This document shows, piece after piece, positions 41,101 through 53,345 of a DNA stretch of 64,000 nt (the stretch's first letter is position 1; each line of letters opens with the position of its first letter). A program made the translations under genes and the position numbers. This DNA comes from Yponomeuta sedellus (lineage: Eukaryota; Arthropoda; Insecta; Lepidoptera; Yponomeutidae). The notes beneath the pieces are model-generated. The model was not told where the DNA came from. It ran no database searches and saw only the letters and a list, made by a program, of their open reading frames with translations. The stretch covers positions 20,771,488 through 20,835,487 of the forward strand of contig OW203726.1 in NCBI GenBank assembly GCA_934045075.1. The letters are read 5' to 3'.

Positions 41101-42054
41101 GATAAAAAAACTATTTCACTTTTACTTCCTACTCTTTTATCTTCGTTACGTAATTTTATTATTATTATTAATACTTTATTGCACCATAAAATTGTAATTG
41201 TATTGAAATTTTCATTCCTAATTATTAATAAATCGCACTCCTGTAACCCAAGAAACGCTACAAGGTACCCAAATAACATAGAACACCACGATTCAGGCCC
41301 GACCTTGTGAGGTGGCTACTGGTAATGTGGTAGTTATATAGCTAAAAGTGTTTGTTGATAAATTTATGTTCATTTCACTTTTTCCTCAGTTTCCTAATGT
41401 CGAGACGGTCGAGTTGTGTAAACGCAGCACGAATTCAGTTGCACCTGCATGCGCCCGCGGCACAAAGATTGCCCCACCGCTATCTCGCTTTGTTTCGTAC
41501 CCGGCCACGACCGCATTACATAAAATGGCCGCACTTTTATCAACCCCGAAATGCATATTTTGAATGAAAATGTATTCAAAGTAGATTGACGTTATCGGAC
41601 CACGTTTGTTTGGACAACGGGCCGGCTTGTTTTACGGAAATGTTGCGTTTACTGGCAAACGACAGCTCGTAATATGTTAATTAATTAAAGTGTGTCGATA
41701 ATTCGATGGAACAAAAATAGGGTTTTAATTAAGTGAGTAACATTTTTCCATCTGTATTTTTCGCCGTTCTGGCAAGAAGGTTTGACTAAAGATACAAAAT
41801 TATATTATGTAAGAGAATCTCGATCATATCTACTAAATGACGGACAAGCTACTGTAGCGCGCTAGTCATTGAAACGCTAAATTTAGCGATAATACTTTCT
41901 TTTTATTATATTTTTTATCACAAAACCTAGCCTAGCTGCGAGTCTTAACAGGACTGACACCTACATAGACAAAACGTAACGAGATTCTTCAAATAATTCA
42001 AACTCTGCCTAGACGGCTACGCAAGCCAGCTACTATAAAGAAGTATTGTTACAG
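41101..42054. other. No recognised gene
   Basis: 41400-41560 is GC-richer with overlapping open frames of about 70 codons on both strands, but no domain was recognised. Confidence 0.4.
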
Positions 42055-42125
42055 TACCATAACCTCATGCCTGCATCCCAGAGGGGTAGGCAGAGACCAG
42101 GGACTGCCACTCACCTCGATCCTGA
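42055..42125 (-). mobile_element. LINE-T C-terminal scrap
   Basis: Minus strand AGTGGCAGTCCCTGGTCTCT to CATGAGGTTATG. Confidence 0.65.
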
Positions 42126-42384
42126 AGATAAATGATGAATCGGGGTTAAAGTGTTTTTACGCGGAGTGGGGTGTTACAATATAAAACTATTATGACAGCC
42201 TACATATTATGCAGACTTTCTTGGGAATTAAGTGAATAGATTCGTGACATACAGGCGTTAATTTATGTTTATGATCAATTCCCATTAGAGCGCATAGCCA
42301 CAAGCTTTAAAACTTTATGCTCTACATAAAGCTCTACAGACACGGATACCACAAACATTAAAACAAAATCAAATTATGGCCATT

Positions 42385-42545
42385 TCTTCTTCTTCTTCTA
42401 CAGGCTATATCTTGTAGTCCACGGCTGGACATAGTCCTCCCCTAATGAGCGCCATAGCGTCTTGTCTTCCGCTTGCCGCATCCAGCATCTGCCTGCAGTT
42501 TTTCGCAGATCGTCATCCCACCTGGTCGGAGGGCGTCTAAGGTCA
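42385..42545 (-). mobile_element. RTE-type LINE ORF C-terminus
   Basis: Minus frame RPPTRWDDDLRKTAGRCWMR then LWRSLGEDYVQPWTT and the RTE tail. This motif ends RTE-clade endonuclease-reverse transcriptase ORFs. Confidence 0.7.
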
Positions 42546-42955
42546 TTTGTACGAATCAAATAACTGGAGCCAGTAATCAATACACGTACCCGGTCTTGAT
42601 GACTCAAAGTGTAACCGGTAGACCAGCAAAGCAGCAGTATTTGGCAACACAATTAATCTCGCATCAGATAGTATCTCGCATTACCTCTGGCTGCGTCAGG
42701 TACCTCGCTTCTGGCAGGCAATTTATTTTCGTTTTGAATTCTCTGTTATGGCGGTACGAAGCTTTTTTTATTTGCGCTGATATTTCCTTCGCCGTTATTT
42801 TCATGTAAATTGGTAGGATGCTTAGTCTAACTTACATAGTTATTGCTATAGAAAAATGTCCGAGAGATTTGTACGACGTTTAAGACGTATTTTGTAATCG
42901 CTGTTCTTTTCGGAATTTATTTTGGCAGTCTTTGATTTAGCTCCTGATTTTTTGT
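42546..42955. other. No recognised gene
   Basis: Nothing recognised. Confidence 0.4.
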
Positions 42956-42959
42956 TTAA

Positions 42960-43130
42960 ATTTTCATACTGGCACATACATTGCTTCTGGCCCCACACAA
43001 GGATACCCTGTGTCGTGGATACCAGAAACAGCGACATCACAAACATGTAAACATCCAAGACCTGGGTTTTTTTTTCTTCCTCAGCCGGGGATCGAACCAG
43101 GGACCTCTCGCATGGTAGGCAATGACTGCA
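42960..43130 (-). mobile_element. SINE-D copy
   Basis: Minus-strand head (box B GGTTCGATCCCC, CCATGCGAGAGGTC) and body to CATTGCTTCTGGCCCCACAC complement. Confidence 0.75.
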
Positions 43131-43164
43131 TCTCATTTAATCTATGGCAACGTTTAGCTTTGAC

Positions 43165-43435
43165 TTAGTTAGTTAGACCTGAGATTTCCGCACTTAGCCT
43201 CATAGTTGGGCCATTGTACGTAGCAAGCGCTGAGGTACGCTACCACCTCAGGCACTAGGGTTTCCTTACGATTTTTTCCTTCACCGTCAGCGAGTAGTGT
43301 TGCTACTATAATTTCACAAATGTACATAACTTAGAAAACAAAGTCATTGGTACATGCCGAGGTTCGAACCCACGACCTCCCGATTGAGAAGCCGGCGTTC
43401 TACACCGCTCCGCTACCACCGCTCTAGCTTTGACT
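43165..43435 (-). mobile_element. SINE-B copy, near full length
   Basis: Minus-strand box B GGGTTCGAACCTCGG at about 43360, ACTTTGTTTTCTAAG body and GAGGCTAAGTGCGGAAATCT end. Confidence 0.8.
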
Positions 43436-43634
43436 TAAGGGGTTACCAGCGCTTTGGTTATGTAACTTTTAATAAACACATAAATAAATAAATATTCATG
43501 GAGTCTACCCGAGACCACGGCAACTGTAACGCTGCCGAAATGTCGGGAAATAAGGTAATTACGTTTTACTCAATAAATAATCGCGATTTGACCTGTTTAA
43601 TATATAACTATGTATGATTATCGCGAATTATTAA

Positions 43635-43862
43635 GAAATACTATTCATGGAAATATTACACTGATCTCGTTAGCCCCATACTAAGTACAACTAAATGACA
43701 AACTCGACGATAGATGTAATACAATAAATACAAAGATAACGTCCAAGACCCGAGATAAACTAGAAAAAATCGTTTCCTAGTTTGACCCGGCCGGGGATCA
43801 AACCCGAGACTTTCGGTTTTACATTCAGCGTGCTAAACCGCTGCGCCACCGAAGCCGTCCGA
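43635..43862 (-). mobile_element. SINE-A copy
   Basis: Head CGGCTTCGGTGGCGCAGCGG on the minus strand, TCTAGTTTATCTCGGG body. Confidence 0.8.
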
Positions 43863-43984
43863 GACATCTGTGTACGAAAGCGCAATGTTCACTTAGCCTC
43901 GCTGCAACTCCTATGAGATGTAATACATACCACACATAGTGGATACCGCATTTCGGTGGACATCTGAGGCATGACAGTGATATT

Positions 43985-44142
43985 AAGATACATAATTGAA
44001 CGACAAGAACGCTTAGAAAAATGCCACTAGCGGTAGTCACGGGACGGTCACCCATACCGTACCTAACCGCGCCGGTTGTTGTTTGACTCAAGTGATTGAT
44101 TCCAATCACTCAGTTCGCCTCGGCCACGAGCGCTTCATATAA
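43985..44142 (+). mobile_element. Repeat-C, 3-prime half
   Basis: AATGCCACTAGCGGTAGTCA to CCACGAGCGCTTCAT. Confidence 0.8.
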
Positions 44143-44739
44143 TATAATATTAATTATGTTTGGTCTTTTAATAAAAGTTGATTGTATTGCTGGGTAGAAT
44201 ATCCCCAAACCATAACATCCCCGGACCTTTGTGAAATACCCTGTATATCAGTTAGATTCAAAAGAACACTGGCACAAATAAATAACTCAGTTAAGTTCGC
44301 GACAAAGGAAAGAATGAGTAAAATACTAAACCGACTACTGAACGCAGTGCGTCTTGACAATATTCCTTCCTGTCTCCCCATGGAGGCAACTTCTGGAACA
44401 AAATAATAATATTATTGCTTGAATTGGCCTGAAAACTTCTGGCAGTCTACATCTTAAGTAAAACCTTGGGCTTCAATAGAATTATCCAGTATCTACTCGT
44501 AGAATTGTATGTAAGTAATATTAAAAGATATTTTTTTTTTTATATTTAAACCACTTACTAACAAATTGCAAATTTTTTCCATTACAGAAAAGTATGATTA
44601 GCTTATGTATTAATCTATAAAATGGTTGATATTAACAATCAAAGGTTCACCGTTGGTCCCCACACTAGAGGGGAATCTGTATAGTGAGGACCTGGTTGTG
44701 AAGGATTGAGTGAGTTAAAATTTGGCGACTTTTATTATT
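44143..44739. other. No firm feature
   Basis: A minus frame near 44160-44260 contains GDVMVWGYS, faintly like the VMVWG motif of Tc1/mariner transposases; too short and isolated to call. Confidence 0.35.
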
Positions 44740-44945
44740 ACACTATTTTTTATTTTTAATGCACTAACCCGTGCTAAGGAACAAATTTAAAAACCTATTT
44801 AGAGGCTAAAAATTTCACCCATGCCGGGATTCGAACCCGCAACCTCTGGCTATCCGTACCAGCGCTCTACCAATTGAGCCAATGGGCGACTCACGGCATC
44901 AGTGAAATTTCGAACCTCTTTACAATATTCTCTGTATTACGTACA
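44740..44945 (-). mobile_element. SINE-E copy, almost identical to 35.78-35.94 kb
   Basis: About 155 bp match 35780-35937 with one or two differences, implying recent amplification or exchange. Confidence 0.85.
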
Positions 44946-45315
44946 CTTAAAGGTGTATACTTATTTTTACAGTTATACTTAGAACTAATGCATGTACATT
45001 AGAAAGTATACATACGTATATGCGCCTATATACATACACACGTATACAATGACTTATAAAGAGTTTTATGTAGGGCTAGGTGTGCGGTTTTCTAGGTTGC
45101 ACATAGGTTCCGAGTAGTTTACTTTTGATGCAATATTTTGCTTTGCATTTGACAAATGAGCTGTCAGGGAAATAGCAAGCGACTACTTAGAACGCGAGTT
45201 TACATTCTAAGGAGAGTCATCCGCATTCAATCGTGAGTTTGTGTAGAGAAGTGGTATAATTATCATCATCAACCCATTATATTCCCACCTAGGGGCACGT
45301 GTCTCTGCCCTGAGG
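44946..45315. other. No recognised gene; short Repeat-C-like start
   Basis: 45265-45315 resembles the variant Repeat-C start at 19.66 kb. Otherwise nothing. Confidence 0.4.
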
Positions 45316-45501
45316 AATGGAAAGATAGATAATGCTCTTTCAACCGCTTCTTAAATGTACCAGCAGTGGGACTAGTTCATATCTTAATTGTTATGAAAGA
45401 ATAAATACACTTAGTAAAACATTTAGTTTTAGCCTCTAAATAGGTTTTTAAATTTGTTCCTTAGCACGGGTTAGTGCATTAAAAATAAAAATAGTGTAAA
45501 G
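45316..45501 (-). repeat. Inverted partner of 36029-36213
   Basis: Reverse complement of the 36.0-36.2 kb block, including the SINE-E tail junction. Confidence 0.8.
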
Positions 45502-45805
45502 AAGAAGTAAGCAACATTCCTCAAATTGCTTTTAGTAACAGCTTAACGAGTACAAATGTTTTTATTTTATTTATTTCTGTTGGGAAAATTAACAGCCGCA
45601 TAACAATTAAACATAAAATAAATTAATAACTGAATGCCATTTAAAAATCTCCACTTTTAAAAAGAAAAACAAAAAAAAAACCAACGATAAAGAAAGAAAC
45701 ATCAGCAATTTCGACAGACATAGAAAATATGTATCCGTAAAATACGACATAATGACGTTATTACCAGGTGTATACTTTAAAAACCTATTTAGAGGCTAAA
45801 AATTT

Positions 45806-45998
45806 CTGAAAAAGAAGAAGTATAAAAACCTATTTAGAGGCTAAAAATTTCACCCATGCCGGGATTCGAACCCGCAACCTCTGGCTATCCGTACCAGATA
45901 CCGTACCTGGTACGGATAGCCAGAGGTTGCGGGTTCGAATCCCGGCATGGGTGAAATTTTTAGCCTCTAAATAGGTTTTTATACTTCTTCTTTTTCAG
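45806..45998. repeat. Perfect palindrome with 92-bp arms (head-to-head SINE-E)
   Basis: Arms 45806-45897 and 45907-45998 are exact reverse complements around a 9-base centre ATACCGTAC. Each arm holds an RTE-type end CTGAAAAAGAAGAAGTAT joined to a SINE-E tail and tRNA-like half up to the anticodon stem, where it is cut. Another SINE-E tail lies just left (45779-45805). Confidence 0.95.
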
Positions 45999-46110
45999 AC
46001 TATATTAGTCCACTGCTGGACCCCTCGCCATAGCGCTCTGTCTTCAGTTTGCCGCGTCCATCATCCGCCTGCAATTTTTCGCAGATCGTCATCCCACCTA
46101 GTCGAAGCCC
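45999..46110 (-). mobile_element. RTE-type LINE C-terminus scrap
   Basis: Minus-strand RWDDDLRK..-like coding and the TATTAGTCCACTGCTGGA tail complement. Confidence 0.6.
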
Positions 46111-46420
46111 TCCGACTACGTCTTGCTTACTTACTACTTACGAATTATTCATGCTGTCATAGAAAGTAGGCTAGGCCGATTAAGCTATCAGGATGGTATA
46201 TATAGGTGCTCGGCAAGCCTACACTATCTTAAACCATATCCCAGGGACTACAGTATCCAAGTGGTCCCTTCTGGTGGTGATAGAAGATGCCACTGGACGC
46301 TGTATAAATCATCTCGTTACGTAGATGCTATATAGAAATAGAAAGAGATAAGAAGATAAAGAAATAGAAAGAGACGCAGCGCTCGTAGCTCGGTTTTTTT
46401 TAACCTACATATGTCTCACT
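46111..46420. other. No recognised gene
   Basis: Nothing recognised. Confidence 0.4.
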
Positions 46421-46590
46421 GCATACAGACCTATAATACACCCCTGGCACAGGCTCTCAGAAAGAGAGAGTAGGGGTTTAATTACCACGCGTGCCCACCG
46501 CGGATTGGCAGTTTCAAGCGCTGAGGTAGTATAGTAGTATAATACCTCAGATCTCAGGTTTTCTCACGATGTTTATTTCTTGGTTAGCGT
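46421..46590 (-). mobile_element. SINE-B tail
   Basis: Minus strand CATCGTGAGAAAACC, GTGGGCACGCGTGGTAATTA, CTCTCTTTCTGAGAGCC and AGGTTAAAAAAA. Confidence 0.7.
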
Positions 46591-46879
46591 TCACCCATTC
46601 GTGTTTGTGTATTATCCTAATGCCCTTAAAAACTTGCTCTAGGCGATTAAAAAAGTAAAATTTCTTAACAATTGCAATGCCTGACTTTTGACGTAAACAT
46701 TTGAAAGGGACAAAACATTTGAAAACATTTGTTTATGTAAAACGTTTATGTAGATAATGTTTAGTATTTATTGTATTTCATATTTATTTATTGTTATCTT
46801 ATATAATATTCTCCCACTATTTTTCAGTTAATATATAAAATAGATATTATATTGTTTAATATTGCTAATTTTGTCTCCA

Positions 46880-46958
46880 AAACTTAGGTTAGCTGGTAGA
46901 TAATGTTAAGTAGCATTAAGCTCGCCTATGTGCAAAATTTTTTTGCAATAAAATAAGA
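46880..46958 (+). mobile_element. LINE-K 3-prime tail
   Basis: TTAGGTTAGCTGGTAGATAA, TAAGCTCGCCTATGTGC, AATAAAATAAG. Confidence 0.55.
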
Positions 46959-47780
<822 letters not shown>

Positions 47781-47784
47781 TTTA

Positions 47785-47920
47785 TCTAATCAGCCCATAA
47801 ACAGAGCCCATTGTTGGACATAGGCTTCGTCTCTTTCATGCCAACCCATCTGGTCCTTTGCTAGTCTCGTCTAATTATTCCCAGCCGCCTTCACAATGTC
47901 GTGAGCCCACTGATCGTAAA
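47785..47920 (-). mobile_element. LINE ORF C-terminus
   Basis: Minus frame QWAHDIVKAAGNN, stop, TRLAKDQMGWHERDEAYVQQ then WALFMG and a stop: the terminal domain of another RTE-like lineage. Confidence 0.6.
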
Positions 47921-48484
47921 AAGAAAAGGAAATAATTCTTAAATTTTCCAATTTTTTTCGTCGTGGAAGAAAACAGTCATTAGGGTTAAGCTCTTTGTAG
48001 AGGTAGGCTGATTGCGCAATAAGTATTTTTCTAATCTAATTTCCTAATCTACCTAGAGAACACACAGAAAATAATACATTATTTTCTAAGTTCTAAGCAC
48101 TAGCATACAAATTGCTGACTTATCGCGCAGAGTGATCGTTTTCAGACCACCTTTGGCGATTGGAAGAAGAACAGGACGCATTCAAGAGGTCACCAATAAC
48201 GTTGATTCCTAGTTTACGTACATTTGTAGATTTGCACTGTAAAATAATTAACATCAAACACAACAAATCTTAAGATCTAATATATAAAAATCTAGTTGTT
48301 TACGAACTTGTCCCTACCGGCTTTACCAATTTTTTTTATTATATTGACGTTTTCGTGTATATTTGGTTGGTCTAAAATAAGTCGTAGGCTTATTAATTTG
48401 ACAAAACAACGTTCGCAGAGTTAGCTACAGAACTGCGTGAGTGAAACAACACATCCTCACTAAGGTTGCCGTTTAAGTCATGTC
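47921..48484. other. AT-rich stretch, nothing seen
   Basis: No gene or repeat family recognised. Confidence 0.4.
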
Positions 48485-48710
48485 CAGTTTGTTAGCTTTT
48501 AGAACATACCTCGGGCTCTAGAGTAGGCTTCGGTTTGCGCAGAAAGCACACGAGTGTAATACTACTTCCTGCTCTGTATAAAACTTTTCTTATTAAGTTT
48601 GTTGAAGTTTATTTAATTAAATGTCATATTACGAGTAGTTCCGATATTTCTATTACACGAATATATCCGATTCTATCCGATAGTAGCCGAAGTATATTCT
48701 AAAAGCTATT
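48485..48710. mobile_element. MITE-M copy, right end lost
   Basis: Left terminus CAGTTTGTTAGCTTTTAGAA and the shared interior; the right TIR breaks off at AAAAGCTATT. Confidence 0.75.
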
Positions 48711-49474
48711 ATATTGCCATAGTAAATGCAGTGCCTTTGTTTTTCAATGGAGAAGGCTTGCCTAGCACATCTGCCATCCTGACAGCATAGTCGGCCAAGC
48801 TTACAAGAAAAACTAGTCTATACATGTAGCGCCCACCAAACCGCAAGTTTCCTCGTGATAAAACATAAGAATAGGCATAAGTTAAAGTTGAACGTGTAGG
48901 TTAGGCCATTGTGATTCAAGTAGCGTAATTTGATCAGTTGAATTATATGGGATAGTAGGATATAAAGAGTAGATAACAATACTGGACTTTCACAGATAAT
49001 TTTCCGCCATTAAAAACAATTGACAATCGAAATGTATGCCAAATCGAGGCCGGCGTTAATAAGGCCGAAACGCGTCGGCCCAAATGGATCGTTTCGCGTC
49101 CATTACTGTTTTTCAATTGATTGGAGATAAAACTTTAATGCTCTCAGCGCCACTGTAGAGCGTAAAAGCATGTTCCGTCGGGGATCAGCCGAGAATACTG
49201 TTATCACTACGTTTTTTTAGTAAAACTATATTACATATGCATGTTTTATGTATATAAAGCTTATAAAATGCATGCGATATACTATGTTACAGCATGCTCT
49301 AGCTTTCTTACAAAGATGTTCACAGACGGTCACTACTCTATGCCGTAGGTAGCGTGGCGTCGGAGGGCATTACTTTCATACAAAATTAATATATCCAAAC
49401 ATGGACGCGATGCGTCATAGCACGGTGACACACGGAAAATCTTCCATACAACATCCTGATGTCCATCTTCTTCT
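48711..49474. other. No recognised gene; CGAAACGCGTCG hairpin
   Basis: 49048-49081 has AGGCCGGCG...AAGGCCGAAACGCGTCGGCC, a stem followed by the same CGAAACGCGTCG word as at 60.8 kb. The rest is unassigned. Confidence 0.4.
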
Positions 49475-49650
49475 ACTTCTTCAGGCTAAATTAGTCCACT
49501 GCTGGACATAACCCTCCCCTAACGAGCGCCATAGCGCAAGGTTTTGCCATCATTGAGGGGTAATGCCCATAATCCCCACGCTGGGCATGCGGGTTGGGGA
49601 TCGCAGTTTGGAATTGTACTGCAGGGGGCGCTGCTGCCCACCCCCCGAGT
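49475..49650 (-). mobile_element. RTE-tailed SINE-like unit
   Basis: Minus-strand tail, centre and GCAGCGCCCCCTGCAGTACA block; head lost. Confidence 0.7.
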
Positions 49651-50094
49651 AATCCCTTCAGCTATCTAGAGTGAGTGAAGATGCCTCATGAAGGCATCTC
49701 ATTACGTAGATGCAAAAGGCCAACGTTAGAAAAAAAAAATTCACATCAAAACATTAACGATAAATAACACGAGCATTATTCCAAAAATAACCTCAAGGCC
49801 TCTCAGACGGACTAAGCAAAACTTGGCAGAACCTTTTAGTAAACAATTGCCATTGTCTAACAACTAAGTAGGACTGAGGGCTGAAAGTTTTCTAATTTAT
49901 TAGCGAATATCATTATTTTCCTATTTATTGTGATTCCGGCGCATTTTCCTTGACAACAATGTTGTGGCACTCGCAGATCTATTTGGCCACCCTAATGTAA
50001 CAGTTTAGTTGATGCACACAAATTCAATACCTAAAAATTGAGAGTTTTAAACAGAAAAAATATCACGATTGTCTGATTACCACTACTGTTAGCG
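49651..50094. other. No recognised gene
   Basis: Nothing recognised. Confidence 0.4.
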
Positions 50095-50265
50095 GTAATA
50101 AAGGAAAACGTCGTGAGGAAACCTGAGTGTGTAAGGTGCTCAAACACCTCAGCGTTCTTTATTGCCAATCTGCGGTTGGCACGTGAGGTAATTAAGCCCG
50201 AACTCTCTCTCTGAGAGAAAATCTGTGCTCTGTTGGGGGACGTTTATAGGTTACATAAAAAATCT
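50095..50265 (+). mobile_element. SINE-B tail
   Basis: CGTGAGGAAACCTGAGTGTG, CGTGAGGTAATTAAGCCCG, CTCTCTGAGAGAAAATCTGT, AGGTTACATAAAAAA. Confidence 0.75.
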
Positions 50266-50299
50266 CGTAATCAAATCGCGATCATTTTTTCACCTTCAT

Positions 50300-50745
50300 T
50301 TTTAGGTTCCCTATCTCAAAAATACCTAAAATAAAACAGAATAGGAACACTTCGCTGTGTCGGTCCGCCCGCCCGTCTGTTTGTTTGTCAGTCAAGAACC
50401 TTTATCCCGTAAACGTGTGGAGGTATCAAGATTAAATTTAAACCGTATTGGTTTTAAAAAAAAATCAAACTTCTAAACCAACGAAAAAAAAAGTTGCAGC
50501 CAATTATGCCCCAAAAAACCGTATATTTTGACACTAAATGGAATGAAAATTTATAAGGTACTTTCTGTTCACCTAGAACTATGAAATTTGCATAGTAATA
50601 TCGCCTTATACTATAAATATTAAAGCTGTCCATTTGTAATTAAATCATTAACAAAATGGAATTTATGACCCGGAAAAGCGAATTCTAAACTATTTTATAG
50701 CATGTTGTATACGCAAATTCGACTCGCACTTGGCCGTTTTTTGTA
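50300..50745 (+). mobile_element. Repeat-L copy
   Basis: Starts TAGGTTCCCTATCTCAAAAA, passes GTCGGTCCGCCCGCCCGTCT and ends GACTCGCACTTGGCCGTTTT. A widespread lepidopteran non-coding repeat type; Helitron or MITE origin cannot be decided here. Confidence 0.55.
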
Positions 50746-50894
50746 ATTATTCATTCCACTTAATTAGTTAATTAACAAAAGTAACTTAGAAAACTCTTAA
50801 TAAAACTTGTTACGCACGAATGTAAAAACTTAAAAAAATAAAAACATAAAAAAAACCCGACGGCGTAAAAAAATGTGAAATAAATTGTTAAAGT

Positions 50895-51115
50895 AATTTT
50901 AAAAACCTATTTTAGAGGCTAAAAATTCCACCCATGCCGGGATTCGAACCCGCGATCTCTGGATATCGGTGCCAGCGCTGTTTCCAACTGAGCCAATGGG
51001 CGACTCACCGGCATCAGTGAAATTTCGAACCTCTTTACTATTCTCTGTATTATGTACAGGCAGCGACATCTGGCTAAAGTAAATTGCATAACTTACAGCC
51101 CCGAGTACCTACGTA
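50895..51115 (-). mobile_element. SINE-E copy with upstream module
   Basis: Minus-strand core GGGTTCGAATCCCGGCATGG and the module CTGCCTGTACATAATACAGA. Confidence 0.8.
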
Positions 51116-51687
51116 CGTACGTACGTTTAAGTAATGTTTTTACGCGCGTGGTCTTCTCACAGTTAAGATAGAAAACCAAATGACGCCTTTCAAGCTCAGA
51201 TCCATAAAGACGTTTATTCTACAAAGTGTTATAAATAAATATACATTCAAACACTCAAATACATAACCCCTTGGCACAGTCGGATAACAATAACCCAGAA
51301 CCTCCCAATGTCTCAAATATCTTACTCCATTCAATTCAATTTATTTCAACGTAAAGAATCTCCATTCTGCTTGCTGAAAGTCAAGTCAAAGTACATTGTA
51401 ACATTAAAGTGAAAGCCGCTGCCTTCGCGCCGTAGTGTAGTGGAGAAAAGGGCAGCTGGAAAAAAAACTCCATTCTGACCAACTTTCATAGCAGTCCATG
51501 TAGATCCGCGAGGCTTCTAGCTCTTTTTTCTATCTTTCATCTCTTCTGTTCTTCCCCGGCTACATTAAAGACAATACTTTATCCTTAAACGCGTTAAATA
51601 ACGGGGAAAACAACGAGACAAACAATATGATAAATAAATTGACCTCACTGGTTACAATAATTATGAGAGAAATTCAAGACGTACGGA
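51116..51687. other. No recognised gene
   Basis: Short (ACGT)n patch at 51109-51124. Otherwise nothing recognised. Confidence 0.4.
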
Positions 51688-51962
51688 AATAATGTGCTGT
51701 GTGGTGTCGGCCTCGAGAATAGCACCAAGCCAAATTCTTCCCGCGGGTGTCGTAAAAGGCGACTAAGAGACACAAACCGGGGAGTGGGCAGCAGCGCCCC
51801 CTGCAGTACAATTCCACCAAACTGCGATCCCCGACCCGCATGCCCAGCGTGGGGATTAAAGGCGTTACCCCCCAATGATGGCACAACCTTGCGCTATGGC
51901 GCTCATAAGGGGAGGGCTATGTCCAGCAGTGGACTAATATAGCCTGAAAAAGAAGAAGAAGT
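51688..51962 (+). mobile_element. RTE-tailed SINE-like unit, most complete copy
   Basis: Head TGTGCTGTGTGGTGTCGGCC, GTCGTAAAAGGCGACTAAGA, GGGGAGTGGGCAGCAGCGCC, CCCAGCGTGGGGATTAAAGG, GCGCTATGGCGCTCATAAGG, then the RTE tail ending in AGCCTGAAAAAGAAGAAGAA. Confidence 0.8.
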
Positions 51963-52070
51963 ACGAAATCGACCTCACGCACCTAATGAAAGGTATTTTA
52001 AGTCGATTCGATTTCAATCGATTTTTAATCAGTACAAATTGTACTGTAAAAGCCTTTTTTCCAAAAGTTT

Positions 52071-52345
52071 GTAACGGTGCAAACCTCTTCATACCATTTT
52101 TATTTCTTTTTCCATCTATCATTTTCAAATATTTAAATTACGTCACACATTCTTCGATTTCGCTCATTTTTCATCACTACTACTTTATCCTTTGACCAGA
52201 TCTGACTTTTTACCTGCTTATCCGTTTTTTTATCCAGTTTTTCTATTTTAATATTACTAAGTACATATTAATCTACAAATAAAAGCACACCTAAAGTCCT
52301 TCCAGAGTTTATTATTAATTATAAAAGTTATACAACGTTCCAAGT
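52071..52345 (+). mobile_element. Family F copy
   Basis: GTAACGGTGCAAACCTCTTC start; parallels 26819-27050 throughout. Confidence 0.7.
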
Positions 52346-52369
52346 TAATTAGTCTGGGTTGGAAATTTT

Positions 52370-52610
52370 CTGCCTGCCTCGCTGGTCTAGCCGTTAAGGC
52401 ACTCGGGTACCAAAATAGAGGTCGTGGGTTCGATTCGTACATTTGTAGAAGTGCCCTCAGTCTGGGTGTATTTTGATGTTTCAGACGTCGTTGCCTGGTT
52501 ACTATAATATGATACCAGGTCTAGTGATTGTGTCGTGTGGAAATTATTATTATTAACATGGTCCAACTGTCATTGTTTTAGTGAATTGTTATAATAAAGC
52601 GTAACATTGA
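52370..52610 (+). mobile_element. SINE-L copy (tRNA-Leu-like head)
   Basis: GCTGGTCTAGCCGTTAAGGC is an A-box/D-arm like that of type-II tRNAs; box B GGGTTCGATTCG. Body TTGCCTGGTTACTATAATAT and an (ATT)n/GCGTAAC end. Confidence 0.65.
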
Positions 52611-52611
52611 G

Positions 52612-52865
52612 GCGTTCTTCGTGCTTCGCAAGGCACGTTAAGCAGTTGGTGCCGGCTGCCGTTGATAGATGGCACTCGTTGAGCCAAGTCAGAAGCTTTA
52701 GGGCGGCTTGAAAACTTCTGACAGTAAGAGCAGCCACTAGTCTTGCAAGCCTCCACCAATCCGAACTTGGCCCCCGTGGTGGAGTATGGCCTATACCTTC
52801 CTAAGGGAAAAGACCCGTGCCCCTTGGTGGGGACATAATGGGTTGATGATGATGATTGAGGCGTC
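52612..52865 (-). mobile_element. Repeat-C copy, older variant
   Basis: Minus strand; the variant start CCCCACCAAGGGGCACGGGT links it to the 19.66-kb copy. Confidence 0.75.
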
Positions 52866-53004
52866 TCTTCTAATTGCCAAGTGAGCAAGAGAACGAAGTT
52901 TTATATACAAGTTTATGAAAAAAAAACCATTTCTAAAAATTCCAATCAGTCTTTGTCTGCAACAACTTTTGTTCCGTAAGTTTTATCACATATATATTTT
53001 TTTT

Positions 53005-53225
53005 AAATGTCAGTTTTTTCTGCAGCCTGTATATTAAGTGTCCCACAGAAGGGCACAGGTATTTTCTCAGAAAGAAATTATTGGCTTAATACCACGCGTG
53101 CCCACCCCCCATTGGGAATTTCAACCATTCAAGTATGTGAGGTGACCTCAGGAAACCTCAGGTTTCTTCACGATGTTCTCTGTCGCAATTACGAGTGGGA
53201 TTGCTACTACAACTTCACTAATGTA
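53005..53225 (-). mobile_element. SINE-B tail
   Basis: Minus strand CATCGTGAAGAAACCTGAGG, GTGGGCACGCGTGGTATTAA, GCCCTTCTGTGGGACACT. Confidence 0.65.
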
Positions 53226-53234
53226 ATGAATAAA

Positions 53235-53345
53235 TGAATGAAAATTATTTATTGCACTAAAAACAAATTTGTACCAAGGCGAGCTTAAAACTAGACAGTA
53301 TTTTCTTCCAGCTAACCCACGATGATACAGACAGTAGAAGGGGTA
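53235..53345 (-). mobile_element. LINE-K 3-prime tail
   Basis: Minus strand GGGTTAGCTGGAAGAAAATA, TTTAAGCTCGCCTTGGTAC, GTGCAATAAATAATTTTC. Confidence 0.6.

Noticed and set aside
44154..44260. Tc1/mariner transposase fragment (VMVWG-like motif)
   Set aside because: Only a few residues match and no catalytic region is near.
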